Assembly (NCBI GenBank): GCA_904418995.1
Contig: CAJFQF010000002.1
Coordinates: forward strand, 171,778-235,777
DNA: 64,000 nucleotides
DNA from: Heritagella_A intestinalis
GTDB lineage: Bacteria; Bacillota; Clostridia; Oscillospirales; Acutalibacteraceae
Reading direction: 5' to 3'
In this document: positions 24,422 through 33,236 of the stretch, piece by piece
How positions within the stretch are numbered: the stretch's first letter is position 1
How the letters are laid out: every line of letters starts with the position of its first letter
The notes under the pieces: model-generated
Seen by the model: only the letters and a program-made list of their open reading frames with translations
What the model was told of the DNA's origin: nothing
Database searches by the model: none
Made by a program: the position numbers and the translations under genes

Positions 24422-25039
24422 TCATCTTTTTTCCAGGCCCAAGCCCAGAGAAGCCAGCCAGGGGGAAATTTGGGCGCTGCCCTCCAGGCGCTTTTTCCCG
24501 TATACTGCCACAGGGCCGCAGGCATCCAGCAGGGAGGGAAGGGTCTCTTCAATACTGCTGCGGCTGCTGGTGCAGAAGGGAATCAGCAGCTTGCCGGAAA
24601 AATCGCCGCTTTTTAGAAAACTGCTCACCAGCGCCGGGGCAGCGTGCCACCACACAGGATAGCCGATAAACACCACCTGATAGGATTGCAGTGAGGGGGG
24701 AAGGTGGGCTAATTCCGGCCATTCCCGCCGAAAAATCTCACGGCGGGATTCCCGATACACGTTTTCATAGGGCGTGCGGGGCAGAATCTCAAACAAATCC
24801 CCACCGGTTTCCCTGCTGATAGCTTGAGCCATCAGGCGGGTGCGGTCGGAATAGGAGAAAAAAGCTACCAATATTCGTTTATCTGGTTCCGCAGCAATCT
24901 GTTCCCGGAGCCGTGCGGTTTCCGCCGCGCTGAAAAGCGTAGCTGGAAGGCGCCGGAACAGAGCCGGGCGGCGGTATAACGTGCATACTGCAAGGATTAG
25001 GAAAATTCCCGCAGCCGCAGCAAGAATGATGATTTCCAC
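24422..25039 (-). CDS. Membrane-anchored flavodoxin-like protein
   Basis: A 205-residue protein with an N-terminal helix (VEIIILAAAAGIFLILAVC) and a flavodoxin domain: ILVAFFSYSDRTRLMAQAI is the FMN phosphate loop (about residues 55-75), then FEILPRTPYENVY and VVFIGYPVWWHAAPALVSSFL. It probably binds FMN and carries electrons; the helix would anchor it to the membrane, which is less common in this family. I use GTG 25039 because AAAGGAG is correctly placed before it; a TTG 18 bases upstream overlaps that RBS. Confidence 0.83.
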   Translation of the reverse strand: MEIIILAAAAGIFLILAVCTLYRRPALFRRLPATLFSAAETARLREQIAAEPDKRILVAFFSYSDRTRLMAQAISRETGGDLFEILPRTPYENVYRESRREIFRREWPELAHLPPSLQSYQVVFIGYPVWWHAAPALVSSFLKSGDFSGKLLIPFCTSSRSSIEETLPSLLDACGPVAVYGKKRLEGSAQISPWLASLGLGLEKR

Positions 25040-25101
25040 AAGCCAGCTCCTTTGCAATAAGTAAGAGGGGGTAGGGCTCCACAGAGAAAGCTTCTATTTG
25101 T

Positions 25102-25130
25102 ATTATAATGAATCCCGCGTCCCAAGGCAA
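25102..25130 (-). promoter_or_regulatory. Promoter of the flavodoxin gene
   Basis: On the minus strand TTGCCT (25125-25130) and TATAAT (25102-25107) are 17 bases apart, about 65 bases before the start. Confidence 0.65.
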
Positions 25131-25190
25131 TGGCCGAAGATGGGGAATTTGCCGCCGGCAATAAAAAAGTATCTGTCGGGCTATGGGCGC

Positions 25191-25219
25191 TTGTGCCCTG
25201 GGAAGCTGCGTGCTACAAT
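25191..25219 (+). promoter_or_regulatory. Promoter of the nitroreductase gene
   Basis: TTGTGC (25191-25196) and TACAAT (25214-25219) with 17-base spacing, about 45 bases before the start. It is back to back with the flavodoxin promoter. Confidence 0.6.
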
Positions 25220-25264
25220 AGGAAGAGCCCTCCCAGCAAGGGAGGGGGAAAGGGGAGACCGATG

Positions 25265-26008
25265 ATGAACGAAATACTGGAAAGCCTGTACCGCCGCAAA
25301 TCCGTGCGGGTCTATGAAGACCGGCCGGTGGATACGGAGATGAAGAGAGCCATTTTGGAGGCGGCCTGCCAGGCCCCCTCTGCCGGCTGCCAGCAGCTCT
25401 ACACGATTTTGGATATTACCGACCAGAGTTTAAAGAATGCCTTGGCCAAAACCTGCGATGACCAGCCCTTTATCGCTACGGCCCCGGTGGTGTTGGTTTT
25501 CTGTGCAGACTGCCGTAAGTGGTACGACGCCTATGTGGAAGCGGGGATGAATCCCCGGAATCCCGGCCCCGGGGATATGCTCTTAGCGGTGACGGATACT
25601 GCTATCGCCGCCCAGAATGCCGTGGTGGCGGCAGAGAGCTTCGGCTTGGGGTCCTGTTATATTGGGGATATTTTGGAGCAGTATGAGGCCCATCGAAACC
25701 TGCTGCATCTGCCGGAATGGGTGATGCCGGCGGTGATGCTGGTCATAGGCTGGCCCACCCAGCAGCAGTTGGAGCGGGAGAAACCTCAGCGGGCTCCCAT
25801 GGACTGCATTGTCCATGAGAACGGCTATCGCCATATGGATGGGAAAGAGCTGCGCGCTATGTTTGACAGGCGGACCGGGCAGAAGGATTTCGATTCCTGG
25901 ATGCAGATGTTTTGCGCTCGAAAGTATGAGGTTGATTTTTCCCGGGAAATGAGCCGCTCGGTAGGGAAGTACCTGGAGGATTTGGAGAAAAAGAACGTTC
26001 ATACATAA
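25265..26008 (+). CDS. Nitroreductase family protein
   Basis: An FMN-dependent NAD(P)H oxidoreductase of 247 residues. It shows the family features YRRKSVRVYEDRPVD (FMN phosphate binding, residues 9-23), AACQAPSAGCQQLYTI (about 35-50) and AAESFGLGSCYIGDI (about 130-145). A Cys-rich strip (FCADCRKWYD) lies in the middle. Start is ATG 25265 behind GGAAAGGGGAGA; ATG 25262 is adjacent. It is divergent from a flavodoxin gene, so a shared redox role is possible, but the substrate is not known. Confidence 0.85.
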   Translation: MNEILESLYRRKSVRVYEDRPVDTEMKRAILEAACQAPSAGCQQLYTILDITDQSLKNALAKTCDDQPFIATAPVVLVFCADCRKWYDAYVEAGMNPRNPGPGDMLLAVTDTAIAAQNAVVAAESFGLGSCYIGDILEQYEAHRNLLHLPEWVMPAVMLVIGWPTQQQLEREKPQRAPMDCIVHENGYRHMDGKELRAMFDRRTGQKDFDSWMQMFCARKYEVDFSREMSRSVGKYLEDLEKKNVHT

Positions 26009-26017
26009 GGGAAGCGG

Positions 26018-26056
26018 GAATCTCCGGCGTCCACCTGAAGGGGATGCCGGAGATTC
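26018..26056. terminator. Hairpin between nitroreductase and ABC exporter genes
   Basis: GAATCTCCGGC (26018-26028) and GCCGGAGATTC (26046-26056) form a perfect 11-bp stem between two converging genes. There is no immediate T-run, so termination is plausible but not certain. Confidence 0.5.
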
Positions 26057-26063
26057 TGCCATG

Positions 26064-26996
26064 TCAGGATTTCTTTTTCTTTCTTTTTTTCTCCACGGGC
26101 TGGGCGTTGAGGAAGCTCTGCAAGGCCTCCTGATATTCCTTTTCCTCTTGGCGGCTGATCACCTTCCGGGAAATCTCATGGGGCCGCTTGCTTGCCGGCC
26201 GGGAAGAGCGGGCAGGAGGGGGAGAAAAAATCACTGGGGTATCCGTGCGGCTGGGAGCAGGGGAATCCGTTTTTTCCGGTGAAGCCGTTGCCTGTGACGG
26301 CTCTTCTGTTTTTGCCGGCGCCTCTCGTTTTGCAGGCTGTTTTTTCCGTCCGGTTTCCCGTGCCAGCCGGAACACTTCGTCCGATTCTTCCGCAATGGCT
26401 GGGGAGTGGGTGACAATGATAATGCATCGGCCTTCCTGATGGGCCAAATGGCGGAAAATTTCCATGATTTCCTCTTGGGTTTCCCCGTCCAGGTTGCCCG
26501 TAGGCTCGTCGGCCAGGATGATATGGGGGTCATAGGCCAGGGCCCGGGCAATGGCTACCCGCTGCTGTTGCCCGCCGGAAAGCTTCAGGATCCGACGGCT
26601 GATTTCCCGGCTGTCCAGCCCCACTTTTTCCAGCAGGTCTCTTGCCAGCAGGCGTTTGTCTCCCAGCTTTATCCCGGCAATCTCCATGGAGAGAATGACG
26701 TTTTCTTCGGCGGTAAGGTTGGGCAGCAGGTTAAAGCTTTGGAAGATGACCCCCACATTCTGGCTGCGAAAGCGGTATTTGTCAATGGAGTGAATATCTT
26801 TCCCTTCGAAGAGGATGGAGCCGGGGGTGGGGGAAGCCAAGCCGGAAAGCAGGGAGAGGAGGGTGGTTTTTCCCGCGCCGGAGCGTCCAACGATGGCGTA
26901 GATGCGCCCTTCCTCAAAGGAATAATTCAGATGCTCCAACACCGGAACGCCGTCCTCATAGGCGTAGGAAAGGTCTTTTAATTCCAGAATACTCAT
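26064..26996 (-). CDS. MacB-type ABC transporter ATP-binding protein with C-terminal tail
   Basis: The first 225 or so residues are an ABC ATPase of the MacB/LolD type: Walker A GRSGAGKTT (about 37-45), Q-loop VIFQSFNLLPNLTAEENV, signature LSGGQQQRVAIARAL and Walker B IILADEPTGNLD, with switch His in IIVTHSPAIAEE. Unusually, it continues with about 85 residues of low-complexity Lys/Pro/Ser-rich sequence ending in a Lys/Arg block (KKRKKKK). It works with the adjacent FtsX-like permease, 13 bases downstream of that gene's stop in reading order. Confidence 0.88.
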   Translation of the reverse strand: MSILELKDLSYAYEDGVPVLEHLNYSFEEGRIYAIVGRSGAGKTTLLSLLSGLASPTPGSILFEGKDIHSIDKYRFRSQNVGVIFQSFNLLPNLTAEENVILSMEIAGIKLGDKRLLARDLLEKVGLDSREISRRILKLSGGQQQRVAIARALAYDPHIILADEPTGNLDGETQEEIMEIFRHLAHQEGRCIIIVTHSPAIAEESDEVFRLARETGRKKQPAKREAPAKTEEPSQATASPEKTDSPAPSRTDTPVIFSPPPARSSRPASKRPHEISRKVISRQEEKEYQEALQSFLNAQPVEKKRKKKKS

Positions 26997-27009
26997 AAGA
27001 ACGTCCTCC

Positions 27010-28647
27010 TCAGTCTCGGTTGGTCAAAATCTTCAGGGGGTTATAGCGCAGGATAAACACCATCGCCGCGCAGCTGGAAACCAGGGTCAGCAGCAGGCAG
27101 ATACCCAAAAGCTGCAGGATTACGGTAAAGTTGGTGGCGGAAGAGATTTCCGTGATGTAGTTGGCGCCCATTTCCATAAAGCCGCCAAAGCCGCCGGGCC
27201 CGCCTTCGCTCATTTCGCCGCCGTCCTCTGGAGGCTGCTGGTCTCCGCCCCGGCCAAAGGCGGCGTCCTGGGCCTGCTGCTGGGTTTGCTGGGCGGTAGT
27301 TTGGGCAGAAAGAAGGGCGTTGGTCGTAGGAACCGAGGCCACGGCTCCCGCTGCTGTTCCGATAATGGTGGCAGTCAGGGTGATGAGGAGCAGCTCCATC
27401 ATAAACTGCAGGGCTACTTTGCCTTTTTTCATGCCAATAGCGGTGAGCACGCCAATTTCATATTTCCGCTCCCGGATATTAAAGATGTTGAGCACTACCA
27501 GAATCACTGCGCCCACCACCAGGACGATGACCAGGAAGTACAGGGCAAAGGTGCTCAGGTTTTCCAGGGGAACCAGGCTGTTTTCATAGCTCTGCAAATC
27601 ACTGGAAGAGATGGTGTAGCTGTCGTCCAGTCCCAAGTCCCGGGCTTCCTGCTCAAATGCCTCGTAGTCCTCTACCGAAGCAAAATAGTAGGTGCCGCTC
27701 ACCTGGGTGCGGATGGCCGTGGAAGTTTCCATGCCCGTTTCCTCGTCTGTGGAGGTAGTGGCATTTGCCTCCGAAGTATCGGCAATGGCTTTCAGAGCGT
27801 TATAGCTGGTGTAGATGGTGTTGGCCGGGTCTCCCGCAGCGGAAAATCCGCCCATTTGGCCCCCTTGCAGGGCGGAGGATTCCTCGTTGGTGTAAATGCC
27901 GGTAATGGTAAACTCTACGGTCTCCTCTGTGTCGTTGGGGTTGGCCAGCAGGATGGTGTCCCCTACGGAGAAGCTGTTGAGAGTGGCCAGTTCACTGCTG
28001 ATGATGCATTCCGGCTCTTGGGTGTCCTCGTCAAAAATGGTTCCCTCGGTGACGCTGCTGGCCCCTTCGGTGAAGTCCGTCATGGCGCTCTGGGAGCTGT
28101 AGCCTACCAGGGTGAAGTCGCCCTGGGTTCCCATGCCGGGAGCGCCTCGACGCTCCCCGCCAGGCCATTGGCCTCCGCCCTGGGGCACGTCATCCGGGAC
28201 GTTCTCCTGGGAACCACTGTCCTCCTGGTCGGATGACTGGGAGGAGAAAGAGGTGTCCACAGCGGCCAAAGTGTCCTCATCAGCGCTGTCCAGGGAGGCG
28301 GTGATGCTGTAAGTAAAGTCCTTGACAGAGTCTGCCTCTGCATATTTTTCCATTTCCTCTAAGGAAAGCTCCTGGGCTCCCTGGAGCGCTTCCTGCATGG
28401 CGTCCCGGTCGGGCGCTTCCCCTTCTTCCGGGGGGCTTGCCTGATCCATGAGCTGTTGGCGGTCTATGGAAATCTGCGCCGTGACAGATAACCCCTCTAA
28501 AGTCTCTTCCCGGGCGGTTTCCGCGGCCTGACGGATAGAAAGTGCCAGGCAACTGGACGCGGCAATGAGCAGAACAATAATGCCCATGAGAATGCTGCGG
28601 CCTTTGGAACGCCAAATGCTCCGGCAGGCGTTTCGCAAAACAAACAT
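27010..28647 (-). CDS. MacB/FtsX-type ABC transporter permease
   Basis: This is a 545-residue permease with the MacB plan: one N-terminal helix (ILMGIIVLLIAASSCLAL), a large extracytoplasmic domain of about 370 residues, and three C-terminal helices, the first in a run ending VVGAVILVVLNIFNIRERKYEIGVLTAIGMKKGKV, which is the FtsX signature. The periplasmic-type domain is acidic with Gln/Ser/Gly-rich stretches, and an atypical Gly/Met-rich insert lies before the last helix. Together with the ATPase it probably exports a peptide or acts as a mechanotransmitter. The first gene of the pair. Confidence 0.88.
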   Translation of the reverse strand: MFVLRNACRSIWRSKGRSILMGIIVLLIAASSCLALSIRQAAETAREETLEGLSVTAQISIDRQQLMDQASPPEEGEAPDRDAMQEALQGAQELSLEEMEKYAEADSVKDFTYSITASLDSADEDTLAAVDTSFSSQSSDQEDSGSQENVPDDVPQGGGQWPGGERRGAPGMGTQGDFTLVGYSSQSAMTDFTEGASSVTEGTIFDEDTQEPECIISSELATLNSFSVGDTILLANPNDTEETVEFTITGIYTNEESSALQGGQMGGFSAAGDPANTIYTSYNALKAIADTSEANATTSTDEETGMETSTAIRTQVSGTYYFASVEDYEAFEQEARDLGLDDSYTISSSDLQSYENSLVPLENLSTFALYFLVIVLVVGAVILVVLNIFNIRERKYEIGVLTAIGMKKGKVALQFMMELLLITLTATIIGTAAGAVASVPTTNALLSAQTTAQQTQQQAQDAAFGRGGDQQPPEDGGEMSEGGPGGFGGFMEMGANYITEISSATNFTVILQLLGICLLLTLVSSCAAMVFILRYNPLKILTNRD

Positions 28648-28783
28648 AGAAATCCTCCTTGCGTTGTGAGAGTGATTGCATGAATATCCGCCAACCAGTA
28701 TAAAAATCCTTTGTGAACAATATGTGACTGCTTTTTGAAGCCAGGTGAAGGCTGTCTGACAATTTGCCGCACTTGTCTGTTGG

Positions 28784-28984
28784 ATGCAGGATGGCGTATT
28801 TGACGGCGACCCCTATCAAATGCGGATTCTTTCTTCCTGCGATAATTGCTGCAAATACCAGGGCTTTGAGGGCTTTGCGCCGGTTTGCACGGCTTTTCCC
28901 AAAGGAATTCTGCCTGAAATCTGGCTGGAAGAATCCCCCTGCCCTTTTGCAGATGTTCTTCCTAACAAGCCAAAAACCGACTAA
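28784..28984 (+). CDS. Candidate small Cys-rich protein (about 55-66 aa)
   Basis: A short open frame in a 440-base gap encodes SCDNCCKYQGFEGFAPVCTAFPKGILPEI. The pattern C-x2-C...C-x-AFP-x-GI-x-x-EI resembles small bacterial proteins of unknown function that I recall. ATG 28784 and ATG 28820 are possible starts; neither has a good RBS, so it could be a decayed copy. The rest of the gap (28648-28783) holds no gene that I can see. Confidence 0.35.
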   Translation: MQDGVFDGDPYQMRILSSCDNCCKYQGFEGFAPVCTAFPKGILPEIWLEESPCPFADVLPNKPKTD

Positions 28985-29023
28985 ATTGCTGTTTTGGTTC
29001 CGTAAATACTATTTTCCACGAGA

Positions 29024-29070
29024 AAACGCCTCCCAGCCCTTGCCGAATCCGGCGGGTCTGGGAGGCGTTT
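29024..29070 (-). terminator. Terminator of the cotF-like gene
   Basis: AAACGCCTCCCAG (29024-29036) and CTGGGAGGCGTTT (29058-29070) form a perfect 13-bp stem 17 bases after the minus-strand stop; the minus strand continues TTTTCTCG. Confidence 0.75.
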
Positions 29071-29086
29071 GGGATTTTGGGAGGTT

Positions 29087-29563
29087 TCACCCCTGGGCGC
29101 TGCCGCCGGGCTGGGCCTCATACATTCCGTTGACGCTCATATAGTCGAAAATCATTTTGCCGTGGCCCTGCTCCTCCTTTTGGATGTGGTTCAGGGTGTT
29201 CCGCACGGCCTCGTCCTGGAATTCAAAAATGCAGGTGTCATAGAGGCTGGAAGCGTGTTTTTCCGTTGCCAGCACATCGGAGCACAGATAGCAGTCCGCC
29301 TGCTTTTCCGGGGTATCCCCGGTGTAGGCCGCCGTAAAGCTGGGTTGGGCCTGGGAGCCGCCGCTTGGAGCCGGAGGCGTGCCGGTTTCAATCTGGGTCA
29401 GGGTTTCCAGATGCTGCTGTTCAATCTGGGCAATCTGGGTAAAGAGATTTTTCAGTTGGGGGTCTGCTGCCCGGGAAGAATATTGGGTGTACTTTTCCGC
29501 GCAGAGCTTTTCCTGGCCCTTCAAATCCTTGAGAAGGCCGGATTCCTTTTGTGTCAGCTGCAT
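29087..29563 (-). CDS. Spore coat protein CotF family
   Basis: This 158-residue helical protein matches the CotF coat family: TQKESGLLKDLKGQEKLCAEKYTQYSSRAADPQLKNLF at the start and YLCSDVLATEKHASSLYDTCIFEFQDEAVRNTLNHIQKEEQGHG in the second half, in a ferritin-like helical bundle pattern. A Pro/Gly/Ser-rich linker joins the halves. It is expected in the spore coat and under mother-cell control, but I see no clear sigma-K promoter. RBS GAGGTGATG. Confidence 0.88.
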   Translation of the reverse strand: MQLTQKESGLLKDLKGQEKLCAEKYTQYSSRAADPQLKNLFTQIAQIEQQHLETLTQIETGTPPAPSGGSQAQPSFTAAYTGDTPEKQADCYLCSDVLATEKHASSLYDTCIFEFQDEAVRNTLNHIQKEEQGHGKMIFDYMSVNGMYEAQPGGSAQG

Positions 29564-29673
29564 AGTTTCATCACCTCGGGAACAGTGTGCCCAGAAGGAG
29601 AAGGGGATATTCCTGTATAACCCGGCGGAATCCGGAAAAGCTGGTAAAAGCGCGGCAGAAAAGGGGGAGAAAG

Positions 29674-31086
29674 ATGATCCGGCAGAACGAAAAAATCCTC
29701 CATACCACCCAGAAGATTCTGGATTTTTTCACAGCGGTTTTTGCCATGGGGCTGGCCTCCTGGATGGAAACCCTGCTGCTGTCCGATGAACCCTTTACTC
29801 TGTTCCGCTATTCCCGGCCGGTGACGGCAGGGGCCTATGTGCTCATTGGCCTGCTCCACGTGGCGGTGTGCCGCATGACAGGCATTTACCGGTCCTATCG
29901 GGGCCGGCCCTTTGGAGAGCTGGCCTCTGGGGTGCTGAAAGCCAACCTGATTTCCTGGGGGATTCTGGCGGCCTTTTTCTATTGGATGGCAATTTTTACC
30001 CAGGTACGGGTGGCGGTCACACTGTTTTTCTTTGTGAATTCCGCTTTGCAGCTCCTTTTGCGGCGAATTCTATACCGGCTGCTGCGGTGGCTGCGCCGGC
30101 GAGGATACAACCGCAAATACCTGCTGTTTCTGGGATGGAATAGCTGTGCGCCCCGGCTGGTGGAAAAGATTCAGGCCGCTCCGGAATCCGGCTACGAGAT
30201 TTTAGGCTATCTGGATTGGCAAAAGCATCCGGAAACCCCACTGCCCCATCTGGGCAAGCCTTCGGAGCTGGAAACCTATCTAAAAGGTGCCCTAGTAGAC
30301 CAGGCTTTTCTCCTGTGCCGGGAAGAATCGCCCCCCGAAAAGGAGTGGGAACTGCTGGCCAAATTCGGCATTCCCTGTGCCATTGTGCCCAATCTCTTTG
30401 CCAATCTGCCCTCCCGGGCATTTTTAAGCGACTTTGCGGGATTACCGGTGCTGCGGCTGCGACAGTTTCCCCTGGATAACCCTGTCAAGGGGCTGTGCAA
30501 ACGCGCTTTTGACATAGGGGTGTCCCTATTCTGCTTACTGGTTTTTAGCCCCATATTGCTGGCGGCGGCCATTGGTGTGAAGGTTTCCTCTCCGGGGCCG
30601 GTGATTTTCCGGCAGGTGCGGGTGGGGGCCAACCGACGCACTTTTGTCATGTATAAGTTCCGCTCTATGCGGGTGGAGACGGAGTCCGTGGTAAAAATGG
30701 CCGCCGCAGCCGGGGACAGCCGCTGCACCCGAGTAGGGGCGTTTTTGCGAAAGTACAGCATTGACGAACTGCCCCAACTGGTCAATGTCCTCAAAGGGGA
30801 CATGAGCCTGGTGGGGCCCCGGCCGGAAATCCCGGCCTTTGTGGAGCAGTTTATGGAGTCCATCCCCTCCTATATGTGGAAACACGCCGTGCGCCCGGGC
30901 ATGACGGGCTGGGCCCAAATTCACGGCCTGCGGGGCGGGGGAACTTCCATTTCTAAGCGGATTCAATACGATATGGCTTATTTGGAGAATTGGAGCTTTT
31001 GGCTGGATATAAAAATTTTGTTCCGCACGGCTTTCCGCCTGCGGGCAGATCTTCCGCAAACATCGGGAAAGGGGGAGAGAGAATGA
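29674..31086 (+). CDS. Polyprenyl glycosylphosphotransferase, initiating enzyme of the polysaccharide cluster
   Basis: This 470-residue WbaP/CpsE-type enzyme transfers a sugar-phosphate to undecaprenyl phosphate in the membrane. It has four N-terminal helices (residues 10-135), a CoA-binding-like middle domain (about 145-270) and the catalytic domain with KRAFDIGVSLFCLLVFSPILL, SPGPVIFRQVRVG, MYKFRSMR, SIDELPQLVNVLKGDMSLVGPRPE and RPGMTGWAQIHGLRG. ATG 29674 follows a GGGGGAGAAAG RBS. It is the first gene of an eight-gene-plus operon; its ATGA overlaps the next gene. Confidence 0.93.
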   Translation: MIRQNEKILHTTQKILDFFTAVFAMGLASWMETLLLSDEPFTLFRYSRPVTAGAYVLIGLLHVAVCRMTGIYRSYRGRPFGELASGVLKANLISWGILAAFFYWMAIFTQVRVAVTLFFFVNSALQLLLRRILYRLLRWLRRRGYNRKYLLFLGWNSCAPRLVEKIQAAPESGYEILGYLDWQKHPETPLPHLGKPSELETYLKGALVDQAFLLCREESPPEKEWELLAKFGIPCAIVPNLFANLPSRAFLSDFAGLPVLRLRQFPLDNPVKGLCKRAFDIGVSLFCLLVFSPILLAAAIGVKVSSPGPVIFRQVRVGANRRTFVMYKFRSMRVETESVVKMAAAAGDSRCTRVGAFLRKYSIDELPQLVNVLKGDMSLVGPRPEIPAFVEQFMESIPSYMWKHAVRPGMTGWAQIHGLRGGGTSISKRIQYDMAYLENWSFWLDIKILFRTAFRLRADLPQTSGKGERE

Positions 31087-32408
31087 AACCATCACAAAAC
31101 CAACTGCGGGAAGGGTTGCAGGCGGTTTGCACCCACGCCCGGATGCAGGCCCCAGGGCCCCACCCCCTTTTGGAGGTGACGGCACAATACGCTGCGCCGG
31201 CCCTGTACGCTTTTTGCCGTTGGATTGTGGATACCGCCGCCGCCCGGGGCTGGCAGCGGCTGTACTTCCTTTCCCGGGACGGCTATTGGATGCGGATGCT
31301 CTGCGAGGAAATCAGCCGGGCCTTGGGCTTGGAGCTGGAATGCCGCTATCTCTACGCTTCCCGGATGGCCTGGCGGCTGCCCTGCTTTCACTTGGCCGGA
31401 GAGGAAGGCTGGGAACAGCTCTTTCAGCCGGCACCGGGAATTTCTCTGCTGGGTGCCCTAGGGCGGCTTGGGCTTTCCCGGGAAGAAGCATCCCGTTGGG
31501 CTGAATTGGCCGGGATTCCCCTAGAGGAGCGGGAGCGGCCTCTGACCCGGGAGGAAATGAACGGATTCCGCCTGCGGATGCAGCATCACCGGGGATTCGC
31601 CGCTTTTGCCCAGGGGCGCTCCCAGGAAGCATTCCGGCAGACGGAGGGCTATTTTCGCCAAGAGGGCCTGCTGGATGGCCGGCCCGTGGTACTGGTGGAT
31701 ACCGGCTGGACCGGTTCTATGCAGCGCTCTCTCCGAATGCTGTTGGAGCATATGGGCCGCTCCGGCCCCTTAGCGGGACTGTATTTCGGCCTGTACCGGC
31801 GGCCGGTCAGCCCGGCGGATGGGGAATATCGGTCCTGGTATTTTGCCCCGGATTCCCCCGTTTCCCAAATGGTGAAGTTCAATAATAACGTCCTGGAAGC
31901 CTTGTGCGCCGCTCCCCATCCCATGGCCGTGGGATACACCTGCCGGGCCGGGGAATACGTGCCCCGGTTTCGGCCGGGGGAGGAGCCGGAAGCAAGCCCA
32001 CTCTTTTTGCAGCGGGAAGCGATTTTGATGGCCTTTTGCCGGGAGATGCTGGCAAAAGCGCCGGAGCTTGACGCCGGCTGTCTGGAAAAGGAAGTCCGCC
32101 GGCGGCTGGAAAAGCTCTGCTGGACACCCACCCGTCAGGAAGCTATGGCCTTTTCCGGGGTGCTTTTCTGCGGGGATACTTCGGAGAGCGCCAGAAAGAG
32201 CCTGGTGCGCCCTCTGAGCCGGGAGCAGGCGGCGGGATTTCTGTTCTATCGCCGGCTGCAAAACCGGGGTGGCGCCAATCCGGAGCCCCACTTTTGGCCC
32301 TGCGGCTCTCTGGCGGTTTCCCACCTGCCCCAGAAAAGCCGGTACCGCCGCCATCTCTACTGGTGGGAAACTGCTTGGAATCTGCGAAAACGAAAAGGAG
32401 GGAGCTAA
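31083..32408 (+). CDS. COG5610-type C-terminal domain protein (FLSRDGYWM), no HAD domain
   Basis: This 441-residue soluble protein carries the motif YFLSRDGYWMRML (D66) and VLVDTGWTGSMQRSL (about 205-220), which correspond to AFIARDGYLP (D650) and VVYDIGYSGRTQAFL in the long fusion protein at 36683. That domain is normally found C-terminal to a HAD domain in COG5610-like proteins of polysaccharide clusters, but here it stands alone. Its biochemical role is not known to me. ATG 31083 overlaps the upstream stop. The HAD half is encoded separately at 35847. Confidence 0.7.
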   Translation: MKPSQNQLREGLQAVCTHARMQAPGPHPLLEVTAQYAAPALYAFCRWIVDTAAARGWQRLYFLSRDGYWMRMLCEEISRALGLELECRYLYASRMAWRLPCFHLAGEEGWEQLFQPAPGISLLGALGRLGLSREEASRWAELAGIPLEERERPLTREEMNGFRLRMQHHRGFAAFAQGRSQEAFRQTEGYFRQEGLLDGRPVVLVDTGWTGSMQRSLRMLLEHMGRSGPLAGLYFGLYRRPVSPADGEYRSWYFAPDSPVSQMVKFNNNVLEALCAAPHPMAVGYTCRAGEYVPRFRPGEEPEASPLFLQREAILMAFCREMLAKAPELDAGCLEKEVRRRLEKLCWTPTRQEAMAFSGVLFCGDTSESARKSLVRPLSREQAAGFLFYRRLQNRGGANPEPHFWPCGSLAVSHLPQKSRYRRHLYWWETAWNLRKRKGGS

Positions 32409-33236
32409 ATGCGGGCTTCGGTGATTATGAGCGTCTATAACGGGGAGCGGGGGCAGGTGCTGGAGGCCGTGGCCTCTATCCTGTCCCAGGAGTTCCAGGA
32501 TTTCGAGCTGGTGCTCTGCGATGATGGCTCCGGCCCGGAAATGGCGGAATTCCTCACAGATTTGGCTGCCCGGAACCATCGGGTGCGCCTGTTGCGGAAT
32601 CGGAAAAACCGGGGCTTGGCCTTTTCCCTGAATCGGTGTATTGGAAAAGCAAAGGGGCCCATCCTCATCCGTCAGGACGGGGACGACCGCTCTCGGCCCG
32701 GCCGGCTGGAAGCCCTCACGGCGTTTCTGGAAACCCATCCTCAGTACGATATGGTTTCCAGCAATGTGCAGCTCTTTGACAGTCGGGGAACCTGGGGTTT
32801 GATGCGCTATCCGGAAACCCCGGAACCCCGGGACTTTCTCTTTGCCCTGCCTTTTTGCCACGGGGCCTGCGCCATGCGGAAAGAGGCGGTGGAAGCGGCG
32901 GGCTGCTATTTGGATTCCCCTCGCACCCGCCGGTGCGAGGATTTGGAGCTGTTTTTGCAGATGTATCTCCGCGGCTCCCGGGGCTATACCCTGCCGGAAG
33001 CCCTCTACGCCTATCGGGAGGACAAAAATGCCCGTCAGCGGCGGAAATACCGCCACCGGGTGGAAGAAGCGCTGGTGCGGCTGGAAGGCTATCGCAATTT
33101 GGGATTATTGCCGGAAGGTTTCTTATGGGCGGCCAAGCCCTTGGCCGTGGGGCTGCTGCCGCCCCGGATGCTGGAAGCCCTCAAGGATTGGCATTATCAC
33201 CGGCGGCTTCCCGAAAAAGGGGGAGAGGGCGAATGA
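32409..33236 (+). CDS. Glycosyltransferase family 2
   Basis: A 275-residue GT-A fold glycosyltransferase. It shows ASVIMSVYNGERGQVLEAVASILSQEFQDFELVLCDDGS (residues 3-41), then IRQDGDDRSRPGRLE with the DxD-type metal motif (about residues 90-100), and a C-terminal helical part. It presumably adds a sugar to the lipid-linked repeat. It overlaps the permease gene by four bases. Confidence 0.92.
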   Translation: MRASVIMSVYNGERGQVLEAVASILSQEFQDFELVLCDDGSGPEMAEFLTDLAARNHRVRLLRNRKNRGLAFSLNRCIGKAKGPILIRQDGDDRSRPGRLEALTAFLETHPQYDMVSSNVQLFDSRGTWGLMRYPETPEPRDFLFALPFCHGACAMRKEAVEAAGCYLDSPRTRRCEDLELFLQMYLRGSRGYTLPEALYAYREDKNARQRRKYRHRVEEALVRLEGYRNLGLLPEGFLWAAKPLAVGLLPPRMLEALKDWHYHRRLPEKGGEGE

